Source of the DNA: Chondrosia reniformis | Taxonomy: Eukaryota > Porifera > Demospongiae > Chondrillida > Chondrillidae | NCBI GenBank assembly: GCA_947172415.1 | Contig: OX359194.1 | Location: forward strand, 3,410,001-3,474,000 | Direction of reading: 5' to 3' | Length of the DNA: 64,000 nt | Shown here: positions 1 through 12,261 of the stretch, piece by piece | How the letters are laid out: every line of letters starts with the position of its first letter | Numbering within the stretch: position 1 is the first letter of the stretch | Made by a program: the position numbers and the translations under genes | Notes under the pieces: generated by a model | Told to the model about the DNA's origin: nothing | Database searches by the model: none | The model's input: the letters and a program-made list of their open reading frames with translations, nothing else

Positions 1-279
1 TATTCCTAGTTAGCCGCTTTTTTGAACGCTGTAGAGCGTCGAAAGACGTTTTGGCATTTAGGAAAGCGTGCATTAATGGCTGCAAATAACCGAATATAAC
101 CGAAAATCGCTTCGTTGGCGATTTATGAGGTGTTGCTTGCTAATACATTGGATAGGGCGGCCATTTTTTCCTACTTAGAGAGTACTCTGATAGTACACGT
201 TAAACTCTAATTTTAAATATTGGCTCACATTGAAATGTGTACAGTACGTTTAGTCTTCTCTTGAATAGACATTATACCT
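1..279. other. Left edge, no gene recognised
   Basis: No convincing coding exon is visible. This stretch could hold the promoter or the 5' exons of the PARP14-like gene that follows, whose first exon I cannot fix. Confidence 0.4.
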
Positions 280-3200
280 ATGTCTATTGTAATACACTTA
301 ATTGAATATTATACCCAATTTTGCTTACTCGCAGCTGTAAGGTGTGTGTTAGACAAGATGCATACTATTCTTGGAGAAGATGTCACTACATTGATGTACC
401 ATCCAGTGCTGTCTAAGTGGTTCACTGGTACAACTCCCAAGGGTACACCAGGCCGGTCTCAATCAAAGCACTCCCACTATCAACCTCACCAAGACACTTG
501 CTCAACATTTTGAGAAGTGTGACCTCATCAAACTACTGACGGACCAGTTGAGTAAGGAGTGTGCAGAGATCAAGTTAGACAAAGCTGCGCCCAGCCTCAC
601 AGTCACTCCAAAGAGCGGGAGTGAGTGGAATGCAAAATGGGGACAGACCTGTAGAGCCATGGTGATGCAGTATGTGATTGGGTTCCATGAGGAGATGATT
701 AAAATTCCAAAAGAGGTACGTAGCTGGCACCGTATTTCCAGTGATTTTGGCCAATGTGCTGAATCCCTATGTCTCTGTGTCTCTTGCCAACTCTCATGAC
801 AAGGTTGCGCTAGTAGGTTTAGCTGAAGATGTGCACTCACTGAAGGGTGAAATAGAGGGCATAATTCATGAGAATTCGAACACATTGAAGTCCATAATGC
901 TTCCTCCTCAAGTTCTTATTCTGATTGATAAATGCATACGAAATCAGCTGAAACAGGATCATAAATCAGTCCTTTTCAAAGTTAACCTGGAAGAGAGCTC
1001 TGTACAGCTGTCAGGCAAGGTAGCTGGTTGTGAGCTGTTTGAGAAAGCCATCACAAAGCTGAACCCACAAGTAATAGATGTACGCCTTCCTCCCGAAGCT
1101 GTTCTCCTTTTATCACTACCTCATGGAAAGCAGCTGCTCCATAGCAAGATTAGAAACAAGCCTATCTCCTTCCACTTCACTGTTGAGCATGGAGAGGTGC
1201 CAAAGAGTGACATCTCTTCCATTCACCGTCTTCACCTGGTCTCTGAGAAGAAGCATGCAGCCGTGATAATTGGCATCGCAAAGGACCTTCAAGATAGCAT
1301 CATTGTTAAGGACTTTAATGTTCCTGTCGAATTCAAATACACAGTTCAGTTAGAAAGCTGGGGTTCCTTGAAGAGAAATCTGGAAAACTATTTTATTGCA
1401 CGTCTTCTATCCAAGCCAGGTGAGAAGAAAGTGACCATTATTTGTGAGCGAGGAGAACTAATTCAACAGATGAAAGATTTTGTGCATAATGAGTGCTTTA
1501 AGAAGGACATTATCAAGCTGCAGCAAGGACAGTGGCAGTACATGGAAAGGCACTCTGAGGAATGGAGAAAACTGGCCGTGAAGATGGAGGACGCACACAT
1601 GGAAGCAGTTTTGCCTCAAAACGGAGCTCAATTGCCACAGATTATTTTAAAGGGAGAGACTACACCTGTCAACAACTTTGCAGCAGAAATCAGGCACATC
1701 AGAGATGGAATAGTGAACGAGAGAAAGGAGGTAGTTCGAGCTGGAATAGTTAAGCGCTTCCTCTCAAAAGCTGGCAGTCTTCAGGTGAAGGGCATTGAGG
1801 CTGAGCAGAAGGCGGTGGTGGAGATATCTACTAAGGATGAAATGGACAAACAGGACCAAGTTGCTCACTCGGATGGTCCCATACATAGGGTTGTCTGCAG
1901 TGGTACAACAGCTGAGGGTGCTAGGGTCAAGATTATGAAGGGGGACCTACTTGAATATAAGGTGGATGTCTTGGTGAATGCTGCAAATGAAGAGCTTAAC
2001 CACAGTTGGGGCATAGCTGGTCTAATCCTGAGGAAAGGCGGTCGAGTGATACAAGAGGAGTCCACCCAGTATATCAACAGGAATGGCCGTCTTGAGGTTG
2101 GGGATGCCGTTCTACTGAAGTCTGTGGGGAACCTGAATTGCAAGGCAATTGTCCATGCAGTTAGCACAAGATGGAATCATGGAGCTGCAAACGAAGAAGC
2201 CTATCTTGCTAAATCTGTCAAGGAGAGCCTTAAAGCAGCCCAACAGTATAGTAGCATTGCCTTTCCTGCCATCAGTACTGGTATCTTTGGTGTACCCGCT
2301 CCCGTATCAGCTAAGGCCATGCTCACTGGAATAAGGGATTTCTACAGGGACTACCCCGGTGTTCTCCTGAATGATGTGGTGATCATGATATTCCAAGATA
2401 ATCATGTGAGAAGTTTCGCTGATGAAGCAAAAAGACAACTAGAACAAGCCTCAGAACCTAGTGAAGACATGTCTTTCTCTTCCACACCAGCTGCAGCTAC
2501 CTCAATGAACTACAGCTCTGCAGTTACAAGTAGTCTCCCAGCAAAATCCACTGGTCCACATCGGCCATCTTTCTCATCCCATGGAGTAGGAGCTCACCAT
2601 GCCATCAAGCTGAAAAGAGGAGCATTAACTAACTACCAAGTAAGCTTGTGGTTTTTAAACTGATAATTTAAACTGCATCAAAGATCTGAAACACCATATT
2701 CTTTCACATGGTTGACATGATATTAGGGAGACATACATATAGAATAGACTAAACATAGTTTACCTAGACTTACAGCTTCTATAGGACAAACCTGTATAAC
2801 TTAGACAAAATTAAGGATACATATACACTCATGTAAACTTATTTCTATCCTTTTTCCCTTGGTTACTTTACCTCAGGCTGATGTTTATGTTAACAGTGCA
2901 AGTCAAGACCTGGATCTAAAACATGGAGCTATAGCAGCAAGTTTGCTGAAGGCTGGAGGTCGACCTTTGAGAGAGATTTCAACCAATGTTCCAGCTCCTG
3001 TGTACACTTCCGCTGGACCTGTCACCCAAGACACTGTACTAGTGATCTCAATCTATGCAAGCAACCCCAGTGTAGTGGGACTGGTCATGAAGAATGTAAC
3101 TGCCATTATAGATGACCTCTACCGGCAAGAGGAAATTCATGATGAAAAGATATCAAAGTTGGCAACCAGAGCTATTCGACGATTGGAAGGGTTGGCTGTA

Positions 3201-5392
3201 GATCACCATGTGAAGATTACCATTGACAAGGCTCCTATTAACTCTGTCAAGCTGAAAGGAGATAAGAAAGATGTTGAGAAGATGAAGCAGTGTGTAAAGG
3301 ATGAGCTACAGAACATTGAGAAGGAAGAAGGCATGATCAGGGTGGCAGAGATGATGAAGAGATCCATCCAGTGGCAGTGGAAGGATGATAAGGGAAGGTT
3401 CCAGGGCTACGAGCTCATGCTGAACCTTGAGGCTTACAAGAGAGGAGATGGAGTCATTAAGATAGACACAGAAGAAGGGAGAAAAAAGATCAATTTCAAG
3501 AAACTATTGAAAACTGGTGAGAGTCCTCCTTTTGATTTAACTGATATTAAAAGAAGAGACTTTGAACAAGAGAGAAAGGAAAGTCAGTACATACATATAT
3601 ACATACTTACAGATGTGTGCACACATCCATCTCTACATACACGTACACGAGAAGGTCCTCCTCATTCATGTTAGAACACATGGTAATATACTCATCCTTG
3701 CTTACGTACTTTTGTGTATAGATTTGCACCCTTCAATTTGGGATCCAATGCCAACTGATTCCAATGGGAAAGAGGTTACTTGCCATGTTGTGGAGCTTGA
3801 CTCCAGTAGCCAAGAGTTCAGAGAGGTGGAAGGAAAATTCAACAGAACAATGCAAAGAGGTGGTCTACCCATGCATGGCGTGTGGTATCCTCATCAAGGG
3901 GTCTGTAAGATAAAGAGAATTCAGAACCCAACCTTGTACAGTCAGTATGTAGCAATAAAAAAGGTAATGGAACAGAAGTATCCTGACCTTGAAGTTGAAA
4001 AAAGACTCTTTCACGGCTGTGCTTCTGATACAGTTGATAAGATCAATCATGGAGGATTTAATAGGAGTTATGCTGGCAAAAATGGTATGTACATACATAT
4101 ATGTTTCTATACTGTATGTGTCAGTTAGGTAATATGCAAGACAGCTATGTATATGAAAAATCTAAGATACCTTTTTCCTACATGCTATGCCTATTCTGTA
4201 AAAAGAGCCTATAGGGGAACTAAACCTGAAGAGAGCTTTAGATGAAGATACAAGAGTCTTTTCTTCCTTCTTTTCCCTTCTTTCATCTTCTCCTCCACTG
4301 GGTCAGACAGCCATATATAGTCATATGTATGGAATGCTTGCTAACTTACTGTATGTACCTACATTCATTGCTCAAGCAAAATATGTCCACATGTATTTTA
4401 AAGTTGACTCTCATTATAAGGAGCTTGGTCGTAATGAGAGCCTATTAATGATTGTTCAGGACCCCAGCTCGTAACCTACGTATGTATATACGTAGATATA
4501 TGCAATTGCAACATCTGATAAACATACACTCATCCTGTAACGTGTTTTGGTTCAAAATACAGTTTAATTTGTTTGAAGATCACTAATTTAGCTGAAGTAA
4601 TCATCTTATTGCTACCAGTATAGCTATGAATTTGAAAACCACTGTGAGAAGCATGCTCAGCCAAGTCAAAAATCATACTCAACTTCTAATAAAATTGATG
4701 TACGTAGTTTTAGGATTGTATGAAGCTGCTATATGTACTGCTGTATGTACATTACAAGGGTCAATGCTTCTACTTTGTTTATTTACTGCTCCTGATATGC
4801 ATATGTAGAATTCAGATCTCACCTGTTCTACTACAATCCATGATTAAGAATGAATGACTATTTTTTCATACCACTTACATAATGTATCTGGTTCCACAAT
4901 CTTTCTTGTTAGAAGGTATAAAGGGAAATCCGCATAAAATGGCTACCTATCTATTAAGTATACATCTAATAGCTTCTATAGCTTCAATATATCATCATGG
5001 TCTATAAAATTAACTTGTTTGCCCCAGTCTAAACTAACTGTAGAATGTCACATGCAAGAACATGTCTATTTTTATGGTTGTATATTGTTTTGTATATGTA
5101 TACAGCTACTGCTCATGGTCGGGGAACTTATTTTGCAAGAGATGCTATTACCTCAGCCAGTGATACATATTCTCCACCAGATATTAACAGAGTGAAGCAT
5201 ATGTACCTGGCACGGGTCCTGACTGGAGAGTACACAACTGGAAATAGCAGCTTACTTGTACCACCTGCTAAAGATCCCAATAACCCTTCAGAGCTGTATG
5301 ACTCTGTAGTGAATGATGTAGGAAATCCTACAATTGTAGTCATCTTCTATGATGCTCAGACATATCCTGATTATCATATTGAATTCTCATGA
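280..5392 (+). CDS. PARP14-like macrodomain mono-ADP-ribosyltransferase
   Basis: Exons that fit splice signals and phase are 742-2639, 2877-3582, 3722-4084 and 5106-5392 (stop). Domain order is KH-like segments, a macrodomain (NAANEE near 1975-1993 and a STGIFG loop near 2275), a second partial macrodomain opening with [14 protein letters not shown], a WWE domain ([17 protein letters not shown], near 3370) and a PARP catalytic domain. The catalytic domain has His in LFHG and Tyr in GRGTYFA. A hydrophobic residue stands in VVIFYD where poly-ADP-ribosylating PARPs have Glu, so mono-ADP-ribosylation is expected from the family. Upstream of 742, coding-like sequence continues in two other frames (about 332-460 and 455-715). 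No canonical intron reconciles these frames, so the 5' end is uncertain: there may be indels, or the real start may lie elsewhere. The last intron (4085-5105) contains a dispersed repeat. Family assignment is confident; the N-terminus is not. Confidence 0.82.
4140..4325 (-). repeat. Dispersed repeat family R1, copy in PARP intron
   Basis: About 180 bp that matches, in reverse complement, the stretch 8555-8745. Shared landmarks are CACTGGGTCAGACAGCCAT, a pyrimidine-rich CTTCCTTCTTTTCC block, AGTTTAGTTCCCCTATAGG (on the other strand) and the end CATGAAAAATCTAA. No coding potential is seen; it is probably a short non-autonomous element. Confidence 0.75.
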
Positions 5393-6307
5393 ACCTCAAA
5401 TAATTTAAGGATTAATTCTTTCTGTGTTACAAATACAACACCAACTGCTTAGCATACTATTTTTGCTTTCTTCCAAGGCCTTTATATACGTATATGATGT
5501 CCCTTGTGTACAAGTTACAAAATGGTCTCTAACCCTGTTGATTATGCCAATGCATGCAACCAACCGTCGGTGTTCTTAGCTCCCTCACAAGGCAAATCAA
5601 ATCTGCTGTGGTTATTAGCTGAGACCCCTTTAATACTGAAGCCTTTGTTGATATATGGCATGCAGATGCATCATCTTCAGTCTATACTAAGGTGTGAAAA
5701 GGTAATTGGTAGGCCATGTGTTCTACCTTGCAATTGGATGATCTGTATCAACTACTACTCTCTATGCAGTAGTTGAGGATTTCAAAGCCTGCAACAGTAC
5801 TAGTGTGACTAAAGTCTTGTACTGTTTAAAATACTGATTATCCTAGGGGTCACTTGGATCTCTTTAAATTTGTAACTTGCACTGTGTAGCTAGTACTTGA
5901 TTGTAATTTTAATATTACATAGTCACTTGGATCTCTTAAATGTGTAACTTGTACTGTGTAGTACTTGATTGTAATTTAATATTTTATATATTTGCTAGTA
6001 ACTATATATATATACATATATACACGTGCCACTTTGGGCTCTTCACTGTTATTTCTGTATACTGCAGCTACATATAGCTGTATCTCTCGTGATCACTGTC
6101 AATTTAAATTTTCCATAAGTACTATTTATTTCCCTCCCTGTGTATTTGTAGCTTCATTCTTTTATATTTTTATTATACAGAGTGGCCATATACATGTATA
6201 GCTCACTCAGGAAACTAGCTGAAAATATAAGTATCATAACCTTTATTAGGTACACTTACAGTATATACAATTAATATAAAATATTATATACATAACATTG
6301 AATTCAG
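5393..6307. other. Intergenic, tail-to-tail, with local tandem duplication
   Basis: This is the gap between the stop codons of the PARP14-like gene (+) and the TIGAR-like gene (-). About 5848-5985 contains two imperfect tandem copies of a roughly 75-bp unit that begins GTCACTTGGATCTCTT. No gene is seen. Confidence 0.5.
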
Positions 6308-9300
6308 TCATTCCATATGTTCAGTGCTATGGATGTTAGTACAGTTGCAGTTAATAACTTTCCATTCTCCACGAGGAAAGTCTTCAGACTCATTTTCCTC
6401 TTTAATCCATTTTGGTCTCAATTGAATAGTAAAAACAAATGTGTTGATTGAAGTATTAGGGGGTGTTTTAGTGTAAGCTTTTCGTGGTAGGTTTTGACAT
6501 TTATGCTTGTCATTGAAGTGCTTAAATAGACAACGCATGAATCCACCATGGCTCACAACAGCAATATGAGGAATATCATCATTGCCAACTAATGCTGCAT
6601 CTCCATTGTTATGGGGTATGTCTTCGACTTGAGTTTCAATACAGCAAATACAAGTTGGTGAAGGGCAAGGTGACACATGTTGGTGTACTCCTGTTTGACT
6701 AGTGCCTGAAACAAGACTACTACACTCTGAAGAATGATTCCTGTCACCATTTTGAAAAAAGGTTCCAATCAAAGGACAAGATATTGTACTGCAATTTATA
6801 CAGTTGACAGGTTCCAGTGTCACCATCTCATTAGGTGTGCTTGTACTGAACTGGGGATGGACTGCTCGAGGAGAAAATGGAAGCGCTTGCTTTAGGATGT
6901 GGGCTTCAGCATTAAGGGGGTGTCTGTCAGTTAGTGTATTATGCCCACTTTCAGGCTGTAGGGAGGGTGTACTACCTGTGATAGTTGCTTGACAAATAGG
7001 CGAGGAGGAGATCGGGAGGACAGGTAGTGATTGGTTAAATACTTCAGGAACATTTGGTGACATTCTATCAATGGCCACAAAACTTTGAGATCCAAAAGGG
7101 TTAAAAGATTGATTCCAGCAATTCCTTTCACTAGAGGTTCGCATTCCATTTTGATGTTTTACCTGAAACAAAACAGGGATTTGCACAAGATGATGAGTAG
7201 TTAACAGTGTTACTACTAACTAATCGTATTATAATAATAGAGTGTTACTACAAACTAATTTTATTATAATAACAGAATACACACATTCCATTATTTGGTC
7301 ATAAACAAATTAACACCTTGAGCTAATTCACTCACATTCATCTTGGGAGTATTCTTCAGTAAACCATTTCCTACACTTTGACAGAGAAAGTCACAAAAAT
7401 CATTAGCTCTACGTTGAATTTTCTTAGGGGATTCCCCCTCGGTAGGATGAAAGTCAACTACGGGTACACCAGCTTCTTGGGCTGCCCTGTTGAGTTCACT
7501 GGCGTGCCGGCCTTCAAATATGCCAAAACTTCTCTCTCTTAGCAGCTGATGTCTTTGAGCAACTAAGGGAGATTGTATTCCTTCTAATATCAAGTCTGCA
7601 GTCTGAAAGAAAAGAAAAGAGTATACAAGGATTTGATAATATACTGATTTGAAAATAAACATTTAGTTCCTTAATTATTAAATTATTCAATATGATGGGT
7701 CATTTATGTAACCACTAGCATTTTGGAACATTACCAATAGATTTCCTAAATTTCCAAGCACTATGGAACCTTCCTTATACTGGAAATTGGCTAATTAAAC
7801 ACCTATCTTTTGAAATGATCATCTTCGACTTTTAGAGCGTCTAATAAAACACCTGTTATTTTCATAATAATATTTTAACTAGCAAGTAGTATATGATGTT
7901 ACAGAAGAAAAACTTCTGTGTATGAAAAAATTAACATTTCTTGCTAACTCAAATGTTGTGTACAAAATAGTGTAAGATACTTAAATGAGTTGGACCACAG
8001 TTTTTAGAAAATGATGATTAAGGTACATATGTGTAGCATACCTAGGTATGTACTTTTGGTCTGCAATTACCTAAACTATACAGTGGACCCTCACTCTTCT
8101 GGCTGACCAAGCCATGCCAGATAACTGAAACAGCCGGATAAGTACTACCAAGCCATAATTAGAACACAAACATATATACAAGTATTCATGTATGTATGTA
8201 TTATATATGTATACATCTACACATATAATTAATTCTCCTATAGATAATAAAATAAGAATTCCTTTAGACAGTCGCTTTAGAATATCCAAATTGCTTTCCA
8301 ACAAAAAAATACATTTTTCCTTTTGATACAGATACTACCATTTTATAGCACATGGTTAAGTAACAATATGGCAGTTTGTTATGTAACAGCCACACCGGAT
8401 AAACTGAGCCTCCAGAAAACTGAAGTGCAGATAGGCGAGGGTCCACCGTAATCATCTTGGTAAGCTTAGAGTACATATACAGTAACATAAGATGGTGTAC
8501 ATGGAATCACAGAAGATCAAGATGAAGACAAAGAAAAAGACAAAGACTTCCAAGATCACTGATGAAGGGTGGAATTCCCAGAAATGGCTGTCTGACCCAG
8601 TGGAGAGGAAGATGAAAGAAAGGAAAAGAAGGAAGAAAAGACTCCTATATCTTCATCCAAAATTCTCTTCAGGTTTAGTTCCCCTATAGGCTTTTTTGCA
8701 GAATAGGCATAGCATGTAGGAAAATGGTATATTAGATTTTTCATGTAAACATTTATTGATTTTCTGTTGCTTAAAAGCAGTGGAAAATTGGTCACAGTTC
8801 AATGGAGCGGAGCCACTTGTCCTCCAATCAATACACAATTCTTTGTAATATGCATGGCATCTAAACAAAGATTCCATTTCCTTGAACTACTAATACAAAC
8901 ATTAGAGGGGTTGCCTAAATTCATATAAAAAGTCGGATTCATACCCACAGATATATGCCATACATAGGGGGAGGGAGCCATACTAATAAATTGCCCCAAG
9001 AATACATAACCCATTTGATTGTATATAGTCAGACAGAGCATTGAAGCAGACATTGACTTGATTTCCTGCCATATCCTGTAAGGCTGGTAGTGAATACGTA
9101 CATGGAACAGGCAATATAGATAATCCAATATTCATTGTACAGTGAAACTCTACAGATGCAACTTATTCATCAGAGGTCAATTGGATTAGAAAACAAATTA
9201 CAGTACGTTCACATGAAGACACTTACGTACTTTCTATACTACATGTACAATATAAATGATAATATGCAAAATCTATGTATTATCCACATGCTACATAATC

Positions 9301-12261
9301 AGACCACAACTGTTTAACTCTTGGACATCATTTTGAAGGAAAAGACAAAAAAGAATTAACTTCTGTAAATGGAAAATTAAACCTGCTAAATTCACCAGCA
9401 CATAGTCCCCTTTCTGATAATAATATACACACCATGCCCACACTACTATTATACTATGTACATAGGCATGGACATTGGCCTTTGAGAAGGAAATTTTGAA
9501 GTAATAAAAATAACAGTAGTAGTTAAATTACTTCTTTTATCTGTGCTGCTACGTATGTATTTAGGAAAAGAATATTACCAATCAGTTTTGTTGATATTGT
9601 GAAATGCATTGGTTAAGTCTAAGGTAGGTATCCCAATTTAAGATGCTTCATATACTTACATTATAAGCTCTCTCCAAATCACTGGTAAACATGGCAACCA
9701 GATTTTCCTTCTGAAGCCTTTGTGCTACCATTTTGGCTTGTTCTCTGCCATGCTCAGTGAGGGAATAGTCTTTATGACCTTGAACAATTTTCTGAAGATT
9801 TGCCTCAGTTTCTCCACTAAAATGAAATACAAAAGTGTTAAGAGGTTGGAGATTGAGGGTGGGTAATATGGTGGAAAGAGGGACACAGGCACACAGGGAG
9901 AGGGACACAGGCACACAGGGAGAGGGACACAGGCACACAGGGAGAGGGACACAGGCACACAGGGAGAGGGACACAGGCACACAGGGAGAGGGACACAGGC
10001 ACACAGGGAGAGGGACACAGGCACACAGGGAGAGGGACACAGGCACACAGGGAGAGGGACACAGGCACACAGGGAGAGGGACACAGGTACACAGGGAGAG
10101 GGACACAGGCACACAGGGAGAGGGACACAGGTACACAGGGAGAGGGACACAGGCACACAGGGAGAGGGACACAGGTACACAGGGAGAGGGACACAGGCAC
10201 ACAGGGAGAGGGACACAGGCACACAGGGAGAGGGACACAGGTACACAGGGAGAGGGACACAGGCACACAGGGAGAGGGACACAGGCACACAGGGAGAGGG
10301 ACACAGGCACACAGGGAGAGGGACACAGGTACACAGGGAGAGGGACACGATAGAAGGTGGAGAGCAGGGATGCAGAGTAAGGAGAGCAATGGAGCGAGAT
10401 AGATAGGAATTTAGGGAGATGGATTGATGATTAAAAGCAGATCTTTTTAAAGTGAATTTCTTATTCATAAAAGCCATTACATTTCTCCACAAATGCAGCA
10501 TTCAGTTCACTATTCACCTTCCAGGAATGCTGCATGGCTACCTTTTTTAAATCGTACAAGTAGGTATGAAGATATAGTAAAAATATAAGGCACTGCCCAA
10601 AACGGTAGTATAGTATGAAGCAGCAGACAACAGAGAGAGGAATGTGGATAGAAAAAGGTGTAAAATGCCCCTTTTAGCAGTACCACTCAGTTTTCATTCA
10701 CAACAAAGGAAATTCCATTATGCTATGACAGGCAATAACTTCCTCAACCCATACAAGGCAGCTGGATGAGATCTCCCTTAAAGTCATAAGAATATTATTT
10801 TCTACCTGAGCATGTTCCTCTGTGCACATTTCATTCATACAAGCACATACCATCAGCTGTAGGAGTAACCTTGGCCTAGAAACATGTATATTGAAACATC
10901 CTAGGACTTGTACTGATATGGAGTCTATATATGTACAACTATCAATAGCTTGAGGAAAAGAGTTAAATCTTTTAAGTATAAAGAGTTATATCCAAAAAAT
11001 GTAGAAAAAAGCCTGAATCTTTGTGTTAATTGGGGATGTTGTATATACGTGTTAGGCTCTCTATCCACTACCTGTTAGAGATAACTACTATATGAAAAAC
11101 GCTTGCAATGGTTTGTCAAATGTATATAGATTAGTAAAATTACATTGGCCATCCCATGTACTCCAATAATATATTGTTAATATAGTATACGTAGTATATA
11201 CCTATGTACAGGTAATAAGTCAAACTGTATTCCTTATAATAAAGACCATACACTAGGTATGCACTATGTACATATAGTGGTAAGTGCTTAGGATGTAACA
11301 GGTAGGTGTGTGAAGGGTTGGAATGCCATTAGGAAGGTCAAAGTACTTGTAAGGGTTCCAGTAACTACAAGAATTGTCTCCTACTGTAGGTATGATAGAC
11401 ACATCAGTTTACATGGTCATTAACTTAGGATGTCATGACTGTGGTAAGGGAGACAACACCACAGATTATGAGACATACAGAACTAGCAAAGAGATGTGCA
11501 TGGTTCAGTCATTGATAATGTTGCACAATAATTTTATGAGAAACACAACTGAATAATACAAGTTACAGATTAATTACAGCATTTACCAAAATAAGACAGT
11601 AGTTACACACTATTGACTCTTACATCAATACATCACATTTCCATTAGCTGTACTATATACAGTTCTTTGCTTTCTTTATTTAGGCAGTTTCTACTGAATA
11701 TATATACATACACACATCAACAGCAGAAAGAATTAGAAGGTCCTAAATATCTCGCATTACATTACAACCAGCTAACATTATAATAGTTAAGCAGTTTTAT
11801 GAGCATCATTAAGGCTTAAAATGATTCCCATTACTGTATACAGACAGCAATACATAGGTTATTACAGGTAAAGACATTATGTCATCCATTACTATCCTCA
11901 TATGACAGGAATTGAGTGAGCATAAAAGGTTAATGAAGTACTGTTAGGCATTGGGGGTGTGTGTAATTGTGAATATGTAACAATCTTGAGGGTTAATTGG
12001 ATTAACTAATATATTGTATCTTGTGAAATGTTTCCATATAAATCTAATAATTTAGAGGTCAGTTTTCATATCTGTTAAGGTATTGTTAGTATCAATGATA
12101 TAGCAGCTACACTACTGTGATATTCAATAGTTTCAAGTTACTTTTTCCAGTTTTAGAAGTGTTGATAGTGTGTGCACATGTACATTTACTCACTGTCTAA
12201 TAACTGTAAGCTTGAAGTTTTTTATGTTACTGTTATTAATTTCTCCCATTTTCCTGGCCAT
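6308..12261 (-). CDS. TIGAR: TIGAR-like fructose-2,6-bisphosphatase (histidine phosphatase)
   Basis: Four minus-strand exons join in phase: 12261-12194, 9816-9660, 7602-7336 and 7162-6308, giving 448 residues. Exon 1 gives MARKMGEINNSNIKNFKLTV then Ile-Arg-His, and the His codon is split across intron 1, so the catalytic RHGE motif (R22-H23-G24-E25) is assembled by splicing. Next come SSDL-type TSDLERAYN, then RERSFGIFEG, which carries the acid/base Glu region, and the second catalytic His in VVSHGG (about residue 369). The family degrades fructose-2,6-bisphosphate and related phosphates and so lowers glycolytic flux. Human TIGAR is 270 residues, as recalled; here about 170 extra residues, Ser/Pro/Cys-rich and apparently unstructured, separate the two catalytic halves, all within the last exon. 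Intron 1 carries a minisatellite and intron 2 an R1 repeat. Confidence 0.87.
8555..8745 (+). repeat. Dispersed repeat family R1, copy in TIGAR intron
   Basis: This is the best-preserved copy of R1 and lies in TIGAR intron 2. It is the near-exact reverse complement of 4140-4325, starting around GTGGAATTCCCAGAAATGG and ending around TTAGATTTTTCATG. Other partial copies are at 24890, 33620 and 56590. Confidence 0.78.
9879..10348. repeat. 22-bp minisatellite in TIGAR intron 1
   Basis: About 21 head-to-tail copies of a 22-bp unit, GGACACAGGCACACAGGGAG plus two bases. Copies are nearly identical apart from a recurrent C/T variant (GGCACAC versus GGTACAC). Because 22 is not a multiple of 3 and the unit lacks stops, long open frames exist on both strands; these are artefacts. 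The array sits just upstream of the acceptor of TIGAR exon 2. Confidence 0.97.

Noticed and set aside
8071-9317. Several 60-110 codon frames in TIGAR intron 2
   Set aside because: They overlap repeat R1 or AT-rich intron, lack family similarity and do not splice in phase with the gene.
9648-10501. Long Cys/Leu/Pro-rich and Arg/Gly/His-rich reading frames on both strands
   Set aside because: They are produced by the stop-free 22-bp minisatellite. Only the last 157 bp (9660-9816, minus) are a real TIGAR exon.
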